Source of the DNA: Oceanobacillus timonensis
GTDB lineage: Bacteria > Bacillota > Bacilli > Bacillales > Amphibacillaceae
DNA: 64,000 bases
Assembly (NCBI RefSeq): GCF_900166635.1
Contig: NZ_LT800497.1
Location: 3,830,344 to 3,894,343, forward strand
Reading direction: 5' to 3'
Part shown: one piece after another, positions 54,093 through 61,445 of the stretch
Numbering within the stretch: the stretch's first letter is position 1
Layout: each line of letters begins with the position of its first letter
Made by a program: the position numbers and the translations under genes
Notes under the pieces: model-generated
Databases searched by the model: none
What the model saw: only the letters and a program-made list of their open reading frames with translations
Told to the model about the DNA's origin: nothing

Positions 54093-55436
54093 TTAAATTA
54101 TGATTGAACCACCTTGTGCCAGAACCTTTCGTAACTTTGATATCTCCATATTTTGCACTGATCTATTAGAATGAAGTGCGAGATAAGCCGCAACTCCTGC
54201 GGCTTCACCAGTCTGATTCATGTTCACCATCACTCGGACCCCGGCGTAGGCATTATAATCCACATCCAGTATTCTACCTGCAACTAACACATTGGGATAT
54301 TTCTCTGGAACAAGTGAACGGTATGGTATTTGATAATAAGTTGGTTCTTTTTCTAATGGACCACGCCAATGGCTGACTTCTACCGGATAACCCGGGCGTG
54401 TGTATACTTCCTCTCCATTTAAATAACGATAAGTAATGCCTGGTTTATTATCATGGTGGATATCGATACGATAGCTGCCATTCGCTATTGCGTCATCAAA
54501 TTGTTTACCATATAATACATCATTTTCATTTAACTGATACTTACACTGTACATGACGAGTTTCTCGTATTCCTATATTCGAAGGGAGAGAAGCCAAAGAA
54601 ATACTTTGATTTGAACAATATTTTCGAATAAGGTCCATATATGCCCTTACTTGACGTCGACCTTCTATTTCACTATTCGTTAGAGAACGCCCATCTACAC
54701 AATTTGCATTATAAACCCTTGTTCCGGAAAGCATATAAAGATCCTTTGCTCCTGGTATATATTCACCCCAGTTAGAACCCTCGGGAAAACCAAATTCTTT
54801 TCCATGCTTTAAAAACAATTCATTTATATCCACCCCATCTATAGAAGACCACCCATTTATTTTGGCGTTAGTGGTGGGTGGTTGTTTATGTTCTGATTCT
54901 TTATACGGGATCTCCAGGTCGTGACACAAATCGCCATCACCTGTCGCATCTATGAACATAGAAGCGAGTATAACCCCTCTCCCAGATTTATTTTCAACGA
55001 TTACGCCTTTCAGCATATCCTGCTCCATATAGGGTCCGACGTAAAATGTATGCAAAAAAGGGCCCACATTCTCTTCTTTCACCATCTCATCCAATTCAAT
55101 TTTGAGTTCCTCCGTATTTAAAACAAATCCAGAGTTATAGTTCTTTTTAACAGTGCGAACTGCATTTCTTCTCTTCAAACGTTCAACTGTTTCTTGCGTG
55201 AGTCCAGCTATGATTTGTTTATCAAATGTTGTATTATACACGCTATGCCAAATATTCACCAAAGCTGAAGTGGCCACACCACCAAATGAATTTTGTTTTT
55301 CTACAATAATAACTTTTGCCCCAAGCCGAGCAGCACGTATGGCTGCAAAAACCCCCGTACAGCCTCCTCCAAGAATACATATATCTGCTTCTGCAAAAAC
55401 AGGGGTTTGCTTAGCTGGTTCTGTTATTTCCTTCAT
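54093..55436 (-). CDS. FAD-dependent oxidoreductase (FAD_oxidored family)
   Basis: 447 residues. The FAD-binding Rossmann motif is ADICILGGGCTGVFAAIRAA (about 16-35), followed by KVIIVEKQNSFGGVATSALV (about 40-59), where the GG-(V)A-(T) run after the ribose-binding E is typical of PF12831. FIDATGDGDLCHDL (about 161-174) is the second family signature, and VLVAGRILDVDYNAYAGVRVM (about 395-415) the C-terminal cofactor contact. Members are linked to carbohydrate degradation; reactions are mostly unknown. Weak ribosome binding site (GGGAATGG). No signal peptide: cytosolic. A second, larger member is at 55968. Confidence 0.85.
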   Translation of the reverse strand: MKEITEPAKQTPVFAEADICILGGGCTGVFAAIRAARLGAKVIIVEKQNSFGGVATSALVNIWHSVYNTTFDKQIIAGLTQETVERLKRRNAVRTVKKNYNSGFVLNTEELKIELDEMVKEENVGPFLHTFYVGPYMEQDMLKGVIVENKSGRGVILASMFIDATGDGDLCHDLEIPYKESEHKQPPTTNAKINGWSSIDGVDINELFLKHGKEFGFPEGSNWGEYIPGAKDLYMLSGTRVYNANCVDGRSLTNSEIEGRRQVRAYMDLIRKYCSNQSISLASLPSNIGIRETRHVQCKYQLNENDVLYGKQFDDAIANGSYRIDIHHDNKPGITYRYLNGEEVYTRPGYPVEVSHWRGPLEKEPTYYQIPYRSLVPEKYPNVLVAGRILDVDYNAYAGVRVMVNMNQTGEAAGVAAYLALHSNRSVQNMEISKLRKVLAQGGSIII

Positions 55437-55967
55437 TAAAACACCATTCCCATTTTTAAAAATTTTTCTTTTTATAAAATTTTATATTTTTTACAAATTT
55501 AAACTAATTCTTTTTGCTTCTTTCCTCACATCTTCTTGAATGTTAGTGCTCCAATCTGTGCGATTAAGAATATGTTATTTCTAATTTTGTATTTGGCAAT
55601 TTTAGAAATATTTTACCCCTTAAGAAACTCTTACTTATGAAATCACTTAAATAGAATTACATTAATGACGTCAGTACTATCTCAGACGAACTCTCCAAAT
55701 CTGTATTCATTTAATGTGCTGTCTCAGGTAAACATTTGGCTTACGGTCTCCCTTCAGCTAAAATTTATCAAGATACCAGGAGAATCTTCACCATGAAACA
55801 ATCCTATTGCATTTTGGAGGACATATATTAGTCATCTCAGGATATCCTCCACTTCCTATGAAAAAAGAAGTAACCAGATTCTGATTTGTCATTCAGGGAG
55901 TCCACTGGCCCCCCTGAATGTATTGCCTTCATACCAATCTATCTAAATAGTTACGTTATTACTAGGG
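55437..55967. other. Gap between the two flavoprotein genes
   Basis: About 530 bases with no supported gene. A hairpin (cattcaggg at 55890 with cccctgaatg to 55920) lies 48 bases past the 55968 stop and may act as a weak terminator on the minus strand. A 23-codon minus-strand open stretch near 55500-55570 ending in a stop could be another eroded gene end, but cannot be assigned. Confidence 0.45.
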
Positions 55968-58295
55968 TTAGTAACATCTAATTTCATAGACTGCTGCAGA
56001 AGGATCTCCATTAGTTGCATGAATGGTTAGTCTTAGACGATCGGTGCTAACTGTTTGATTTAATTGATGTTTGCGTTGACGTTGATAGTTATCAGTCACT
56101 CGTAATACTTCTCTCCACTCTCCATCAACCCAAAGACTTATACTGTAGTCTTTGGCACATTGCGAATCACGATAAAACGACTCGTAGGAGTGATACTCAC
56201 GCAAGATGTTACCAGGAAATGTGATTTCAATTTGTGAAATAGCTTCTATATTGTCCCATGATAATTCAATCCAAGGTGCCTCAGGGGCTTTTTCATCTGA
56301 ACGCCATAAATTTGTGGAACGATATGGTCTTGTATAGCCGCTAAGCACATTTTTTGCTTCGTAACAGTTTTGCTCTGGTTCAACTTTATAACTCATAGTA
56401 ATTCCATGATCATATCTTCTCATCCGTTCGCCAATATCAAAGGAACATACTTGACCAGGTTCAATTTTACCTGCCCTATGCCATTCCACATTTTCATTTT
56501 CAAATAAATCTAGTCGAATATAGCCCTCAACAGGCAAACCATTGGAAGTATTTAGCTGTACATCCCATGAAATCCATTGATTGTTTCCAGGTGGCAACTC
56601 TAACGTTGTTTCAGCTAATTGCGCAACACCGTTTAATGAATAATCCCATATATCCTCTACAGAATATACCTTCGCTTGCAATTTTTCTGTTTCATTTGAA
56701 TGATTTGTCAAACATACGGATATAGTGTCAACTTTATCATTACCAGTCGCTATCCATTGACCTCTACGTTTTTTTAAACGATCAGATTCTTCACCTTGGT
56801 GTTGTGTCTTCCAAAACCTTAGTCCTTCGTGAACCCCCTGTGTATTAGGACCGACGCCAACACTAGTTGCTTCACTACTTGCCGTTACTTTTGCTTTTCT
56901 AGCTAAATCATTTTCATCCTCATTTTTTGTATTTAATAAAAAGCAACCATCCCTAAGAAGTTGTTGTTTGACTATATCAATATGGTTGTCAGCTACTTTA
57001 GGTGGATGTACACCGAGTTTAACGGATTGTGCTGCTGCAGTACCGACTCCTTGACCCATGATGGCTGTAGTACCCATCACCCTAACAGTTCCTAGCGCTG
57101 CATGTGTGGCACTTACGTTTCGACCAGCCATCATTAAATTGTTTACATCCTTTGATATCATCATGTTTAAAGGAATCCCATATGGTCCACAAAGTGTTTT
57201 TCTTTGGAACTTAGTATCTACTTTATATCCTTCCATCGCACCTGGTTCACTTGAAGGTGCTAATAATCCACCTGGAGTGTGTAAATCAACATTCCAGCCA
57301 CCAAACGCAACTTCGTCTTCAAATACTTTTTTATTAAGGGGATCATGTTCTGTCATTAAATATCTCCCCATGATTCTTCGGCTCTCTCTTTTACCAGGTA
57401 CCTGACCAATCCATTCCAGTGCATAATTTTTAGCTACTTCTTTTAATTCAGGATCTTTATTTTTAATCCAGTCCCAAACACCCAGCGTGTGTCTGGTTAA
57501 CTCATGTCGAATATCTTCATTTTCATAAATAGTATCCCATGGTACACCAATTTCCAACCACCAATATCCAGCACGATACCGGTCATTTTCCTTATGACCA
57601 GTATGTTCTAAAGGTCTTCCTTGATTATAGAAGAAACTAGCATCTTCATAATGTTTAATCCAGTCAGGAGCTTTAAATGGGACAGGTTTTCCCATATCCA
57701 CTGCCTTAAAATGGAGAGAGCTTCCTAGTACATTTTTACTCGCTTGTTCAGGTGCATGTGGTTCATTAAACTCCTCACGAGCTTCTTCTCCTAATCTCCA
57801 TTCACATCCAGCTCTGTCAGCCACAATGCCGTCACCTGTGCAATCAATAAATACCTTCCCCTTAAGAGTTAGCTCGACCTCGGCATTAAGGATATGACAG
57901 ACAACACTATCTATTGTACGGTCATCTTTTTTATTTACGCCTTGAACTGTTGTATTTAAAAAGAATTCTAAATTAGGTGTACTCATTGCCATATCATAAA
58001 TAGTCATATCCCACACACTATTGGTCCAGCCATTTTCGTTTATCTCCTCATGGTTTCGAGCTCTTTCTTCTATTAATAGTTCAGAAATTACTCCCGTTTC
58101 TCTTGCGTAATAATGAAAGGCAGCGGAACCATGTGTTGTCACTCTAATCTCTGAAGAACTGTTCCCTCCAAAAACAGGACGATCTTGAACAATCACTGTA
58201 TTTGCACCATTTCTTGCTGAAGAAATAGCAGCGCAAATACCAGCTAAACCTCCACCACATACAACTACATCAAACGTTTTAGTTTCCGATTTCAA
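55968..58295 (-). CDS. Large FAD-dependent oxidoreductase with C-terminal beta domains
   Basis: About 775 residues. The FAD_oxidored part (1-450) has FDVVVCGGGLAGICAAISSA (about 7-26), VFGGNSSSEIRVTTHG, FIDCTGDGIVADRAGCEW (about 150-167) and LMMAGRNVSATHAALGTVRV (about 390-409). After residue 460 come beta-rich regions. The last 150 residues look like a galactose-binding/discoidin-type domain (LWRSDEKAPEAPWIELSW, ISQIEITFPGN, RLRLTIHATNGDPSAAVYEI). No signal peptide is present. I choose the TTG eight bases after AGAGGGG; a GTG three codons earlier is possible. It probably oxidises a carbohydrate. It follows a LacI gene and an ABC permease stub on the same strand. Confidence 0.82.
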   Translation of the reverse strand: MKSETKTFDVVVCGGGLAGICAAISSARNGANTVIVQDRPVFGGNSSSEIRVTTHGSAAFHYYARETGVISELLIEERARNHEEINENGWTNSVWDMTIYDMAMSTPNLEFFLNTTVQGVNKKDDRTIDSVVCHILNAEVELTLKGKVFIDCTGDGIVADRAGCEWRLGEEAREEFNEPHAPEQASKNVLGSSLHFKAVDMGKPVPFKAPDWIKHYEDASFFYNQGRPLEHTGHKENDRYRAGYWWLEIGVPWDTIYENEDIRHELTRHTLGVWDWIKNKDPELKEVAKNYALEWIGQVPGKRESRRIMGRYLMTEHDPLNKKVFEDEVAFGGWNVDLHTPGGLLAPSSEPGAMEGYKVDTKFQRKTLCGPYGIPLNMMISKDVNNLMMAGRNVSATHAALGTVRVMGTTAIMGQGVGTAAAQSVKLGVHPPKVADNHIDIVKQQLLRDGCFLLNTKNEDENDLARKAKVTASSEATSVGVGPNTQGVHEGLRFWKTQHQGEESDRLKKRRGQWIATGNDKVDTISVCLTNHSNETEKLQAKVYSVEDIWDYSLNGVAQLAETTLELPPGNNQWISWDVQLNTSNGLPVEGYIRLDLFENENVEWHRAGKIEPGQVCSFDIGERMRRYDHGITMSYKVEPEQNCYEAKNVLSGYTRPYRSTNLWRSDEKAPEAPWIELSWDNIEAISQIEITFPGNILREYHSYESFYRDSQCAKDYSISLWVDGEWREVLRVTDNYQRQRKHQLNQTVSTDRLRLTIHATNGDPSAAVYEIRCY

Positions 58296-58335
58296 ATCAA
58301 ACACCCCTCTACATAAATTAAAATTGTGTTTTTTA

Positions 58336-58446
58336 TTATCCTTTTATTGGACAAATTGCTAACTCTTTTCTAAAGTACTTTTGAATAATAAGGAATAATA
58401 CGAAAATAATAAATACTGCATTAATAGATGCGTTGATTGCTTCCAT
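58336..58446 (-). pseudogene. C-terminal stub of a sugar ABC transporter permease
   Basis: 36 codons reading MEAINASINAVFIIFVLFLIIQKYFRKELAICPIKG and stop (shown here by position; key features are a hydrophobic helix, then QKYFRKEL and terminal KG). CUT1 permeases of the MalG/LplC type end with a helix followed by FQKYF-x-KGL-x-AGAVKG. The rest of the gene, its partner permease and the binding protein are absent. It begins five bases after the LacI stop, so a deletion joined regulator to permease end. No ribosome binding site. Confidence 0.6.
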
Positions 58447-58450
58447 AAAA

Positions 58451-59464
58451 TCATTTTTGGTTTTTACCACTTGAGTTTCTGACAATTAGTTGAGTATCTA
58501 ACTTAACTTCCTTTTTATTAATAGTTTCAGATGATAACATATCCAGTAACATTTCTGCGGCTTGTTTCCCCATTTCTTTTCTCGGCAAATCGACCGTTGT
58601 TAAATTAATAATGTGCAGCCTTGAAATCTCTAAGTTCTCAAAACCGATAACAGATATGTCATTTGGAACGATATAGTTTTTTTTCTTTAACCAATCCAAA
58701 GCGCCAATAGCTAAAAGATCATTTGCAGCGAAAACTGCTGTAATATTCGGATTTTTTTCCAGGAGAGTTTTCATACCATATCTACCATCCAAGATTTTGG
58801 AACCAGGAATGGTAATATTTTGGTCTAAAAGGTCGATATTATAATGTTTCAAACAATCTAAATATCCTTCAAACCTATCTTCCTCTTCCCTTGATTCTTT
58901 CGTCATTCCTATAAATCCAATATTGGTATGACCTAATTTGATAAGGTATTCAACTGCGTTATATGTTGCTTGATAATGGTTTACGTCAATGGAAGATATA
59001 TTAAGCTCTTGTTCATTTTCACTCAGACTTCTTAAAAAGACGATTGGTATTTTTAATTGGTTGATTGTGTTTAATAATTCCTCATTAAGGTTACTAGGTT
59101 TCATTATAATTCCATCAATTTTTCTTTCTAATAAACTTTTAAGAAAATCTTTTTCTTTTTTTACTTCCAAAAAGGTATTCCCGTAAATTAGTTGATACCC
59201 ACTTTTTGATAAAATTTCTTCAACTCCCAGTGCTACTTCCGAAAAGAAAGGATCTGTAATATCAGATAGCATAAGCCCTACCATATTAGATTTCTTTTGG
59301 ATTAAACTTCGTGCATTAGCGTTAGGTGTGTAGTTAAGCCTTTTCATTTCTTCTAAGACTTTTTGTCTTGTTTCCTTTTTTACGTCTGGTTTATCATTGA
59401 GTGACCTAGATACTGTTGACACGGATAATCCAAGCTCTTTTGCGATATCTTTAATTGTTTTCAT
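58451..59464 (-). CDS. LacI family regulator of the flavoprotein operon
   Basis: 337 residues starting MKTIKDIAKELGLSVSTVSR, with AGGAGGAGGATAA before the ATG. Helix-turn-helix at 3-24, hinge helix LIQKKSNMVGLMLSDIT (about 58-74), effector domain with DPFFSEVALGVEEILSKSGY, TAVFAANDLLAIGALDWL and ISVIGFENLEISRL, and the C-terminal EVKLDTQLIVRNSS. A perfect operator (CGGAAACGTTTCCG) lies 25 bases upstream of the start, so it is autoregulated. Two broken copies of its 5' end lie upstream in tandem. Confidence 0.92.
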   Translation of the reverse strand: MKTIKDIAKELGLSVSTVSRSLNDKPDVKKETRQKVLEEMKRLNYTPNANARSLIQKKSNMVGLMLSDITDPFFSEVALGVEEILSKSGYQLIYGNTFLEVKKEKDFLKSLLERKIDGIIMKPSNLNEELLNTINQLKIPIVFLRSLSENEQELNISSIDVNHYQATYNAVEYLIKLGHTNIGFIGMTKESREEEDRFEGYLDCLKHYNIDLLDQNITIPGSKILDGRYGMKTLLEKNPNITAVFAANDLLAIGALDWLKKKNYIVPNDISVIGFENLEISRLHIINLTTVDLPRKEMGKQAAEMLLDMLSSETINKKEVKLDTQLIVRNSSGKNQK

Positions 59465-59488
59465 TTATCCTCCTCCTTATATATTTTT

Positions 59489-59502
59489 CGGAAACGTTTC
59501 CG
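59489..59502. promoter_or_regulatory. LacI-type operator, copy 1
   Basis: CGGAAACGTTTCCG is a perfect palindrome; the symmetry extends to 24 bases (59484-59507). It sits between the lacI start and its upstream region. LacI-family proteins bind such CG-centred palindromes. Confidence 0.8.
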
Positions 59503-59624
59503 AAAAAAACTATAAGATAAAGATTATCTTTTCAATAATCTTTTATTTTTACTTGAATTATTCACAAAGCATATTTTTTAATAATTTTCAAATCAAATTT
59601 GCTGCCTTTGTTCCACTCACTAGA

Positions 59625-59711
59625 GGTATATTTCACTTATCATTAAGCGATTCTAGATACTATTAATACAGATAATCCAAATTCTTTTGCGGTATCGTTT
59701 ATTATTTTCAT
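59625..59711 (-). pseudogene. Broken second copy of the lacI 5' end
   Basis: From the ATG complement at 59709-59711, the frame reads MKIINDTAKEFGLSVLIVSR, parallel to the intact MKTIKDIAKELGLSVSTVSR. After a one-base shift SLNDK follows, then a stop. A TTTATCCTCC ribosome binding region and operator 2 lie upstream just as in the intact gene. It codes only the DNA-binding helix region. Confidence 0.75.
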
Positions 59712-59735
59712 TTATCCTCCTTCTCATATATCTTT

Positions 59736-59749
59736 CGGAAACGTTTCCG
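59736..59749. promoter_or_regulatory. LacI-type operator, copy 2
   Basis: CGGAAACGTTTCCG, identical to copy 1, 247 bases away. The flanking actataagataaagatta and ttcaataatc sequences are also shared with copy 1. Confidence 0.8.
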
Positions 59750-59904
59750 GAAAAACTATAAGATAAAGATTATTTTTTCAATAATCTCTTTTACTTGAAA
59801 TATTCACAAAGCGTATTTTTTAATAATTTTCAAATCAAATTTAAAAATATAGCAGAAAACTTGCTAATAAATCGTATTTGCTGCTGTTGCCCAACTTCTC
59901 TAGA

Positions 59905-59995
59905 AGGTATATTTCACTTATCATTAAGTAGTCTAGATACTCTTGGCAAAGATAATCAAAGTTCTTTTTGCGATAGATTTTATTATTTTCCTTCC
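59905..59995 (-). pseudogene. Broken third copy of the lacI 5' end
   Basis: More decayed than copy 2. With two frameshifts one reads KIIKSIAK, then KEL-LS, then VSRLLNDK and a stop, matching the intact N-terminus (MKTIKDIAKELGLSVSTVSRSLNDK positions 2-25). The start codon is lost. Confidence 0.65.
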
Positions 59996-60021
59996 CTTTT
60001 CCTCCTTTCAACATCATTTTC

Positions 60022-60033
60022 GGAAACGTTTCC
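60022..60033. promoter_or_regulatory. LacI-type operator, copy 3
   Basis: GGAAACGTTTCC, 285 bases from copy 2 and about 360 bases upstream of the plus-strand Gfo/Idh gene. Outer bases differ from copies 1 and 2 on one side. Confidence 0.75.
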
Positions 60034-60104
60034 AAGAACTATAACATACTAGATTTTATTTTTCAATACTCTTTTATTCACTTAGATCTTTTTGACATAG
60101 ACAT

Positions 60105-60146
60105 ATGGTGCAAGAGTTAGCGGAACTTCATTTAAAGAATAAATAA
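60105..60146 (+). pseudogene. Duplicated C-terminal fragment of PTS IIA
   Basis: Fourteen codons ATG to TAA read MVQELAELHLKNK, against MAQELAELHLKNK at the end of the 50989 gene. The DNA is nearly identical from here through the terminator. No upstream IIA sequence is present. Confidence 0.85.
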
Positions 60147-60170
60147 TAAAATAAATAATAGAAAATACTT

Positions 60171-60206
60171 CCTGTAATTGGTGTAAACCTATTGCAGGAT
60201 TTTTTG
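60171..60206 (+). terminator. Duplicated PTS terminator
   Basis: cctgtaat (60171-60178) with attgcagg and six T, matching the terminator at 51310-51344 with few changes. Confidence 0.7.
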
Positions 60207-60391
60207 TATAAAAAGAAATGAACAGCGAATTTAACCATACAGAAGATATCAATCAAATTCTTTACAAAAGTTAACAATAAATTAATCATAAATTAATAAA
60301 AACTTGACTAAATATTAATTTTTATAATAGTATATAACATAGAAACAAAGATAGTGAACATATCTATAAATTTAACAAAGGAGAATTTTAA

Positions 60392-61411
60392 ATGAAAACG
60401 CTTAAAATTGGTGTTGCAGGTTTAGGTAGACTAGGCCTGATTCATGCAGAAAATATCTATAATCTAAAAGGAGTCGAATTGACAGCGGTTTCTAATTTAG
60501 ATGAGGAAGTAAATAACCAGGTAAAGGAAAAATATAAGGTACCAAATGTTTACACAAATTATGAGGAGATGTTGGAACAGACGGAATTGGATGCTGTTTG
60601 TATCGTTACACCATCCGGATTCCATACAGAGCACATTCGTTTAGCGCTGAAGAAGAACTTGCATATTTTTTGTGAAAAGCCAATTGGTTTAGAAGTAGAA
60701 GATATCAAACAAATGATAGACGAAATTGAGAAGAGTGACAACATTTTTCATTTAGGATTTATGAGAAGATTTGATGATGATTATTTATATGCGAAAGAAA
60801 TGATAGATAGCGGACAAATTGGAGAGATTTCGTTGATTCGTTCCTACAGTATTGACCCAATCCAGGGGTTAGACAGCTTTGTCAACTTTGCTAGGCAGAG
60901 TCCAAGCGGTGGTTTGTTCCTTGATATGAGTGTCCATGATATTGATGTTATCAGGTGGTTGACAAAATCTGAGGTTTCAACTGTTTGGGCAACTGGAACA
61001 AATAAAGCTGCACCGGAATTGGATGAACTGAATGAACTGGAATTAGGCACAGTTACCATGAAATTGGACAATAATGTAACCGCTTTGCTAGTTGCTGGAC
61101 GCACAGCTTCACATGGTTACCACGTAGAAACAGAAATTATCGGAACGAATGGAATGCTAAGAATTGCTGCATCTCCTGAAAAAAATAAAGTAGCTGTATT
61201 TAATGAACATGGGGCAGTACGCCCGTCTTCTCAACATTTTCCTGAACGATTTGCAGGAGCTTATATAAATGAATTGAAAAACTTTGTCCACTGCATTCGT
61301 GAAAATCAACAACCGGAAGTGACTGCTGTTGATGGTTTACGTGGTACCGAAGTAGCGTTAGCATGCCAAGAATCATTTGATGAAAATAAGCTAGTTGATA
61401 TTCAATATTAA
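60392..61411 (+). CDS. Gfo/Idh oxidoreductase, inositol 2-dehydrogenase-like
   Basis: 339 residues. Rossmann GVAGLGRLGLIHAENI (about 7-22), LHIFCEKPIGLEVEDI (about 90-105) with catalytic lysine, FMRRFDDDYLYAKEMI (about 124-139), and SGGLFLDMSVHDIDVIRWL (about 168-186) with catalytic aspartate and histidine. It is IolG-like, parallel to the 47319 protein but clearly diverged. Start: AAAGGAGAATTTTAA before ATG. It precedes a sodium symporter gene by 34 bp, forming a two-gene uptake and oxidation unit. LacI operator 3 lies upstream. Confidence 0.87.
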   Translation: MKTLKIGVAGLGRLGLIHAENIYNLKGVELTAVSNLDEEVNNQVKEKYKVPNVYTNYEEMLEQTELDAVCIVTPSGFHTEHIRLALKKNLHIFCEKPIGLEVEDIKQMIDEIEKSDNIFHLGFMRRFDDDYLYAKEMIDSGQIGEISLIRSYSIDPIQGLDSFVNFARQSPSGGLFLDMSVHDIDVIRWLTKSEVSTVWATGTNKAAPELDELNELELGTVTMKLDNNVTALLVAGRTASHGYHVETEIIGTNGMLRIAASPEKNKVAVFNEHGAVRPSSQHFPERFAGAYINELKNFVHCIRENQQPEVTAVDGLRGTEVALACQESFDENKLVDIQY

Positions 61412-61445
61412 TGATTAAAGCACACAATCTAGGGAGGAGAATACG

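Noticed and set aside
59397..60052. Plus-strand frames in the lacI upstream region
   Set aside because: They are antisense to the lacI copies and rich in F, I and S codons from AT-rich DNA; no start sites.
59460..60060. Possible CRISPR or short-repeat array from three GGAAACGTTTCC repeats
   Set aside because: Only three copies, spaced 247 and 285 bases apart, and each is followed by lacI coding sequence. They are operators of duplicated promoter regions.
60304..60328. Sigma-A promoter TTGACT...TATAAT before the 60392 gene
   Set aside because: The boxes are only 13 bases apart, too close for a normal promoter; real boxes could not be fixed by eye.
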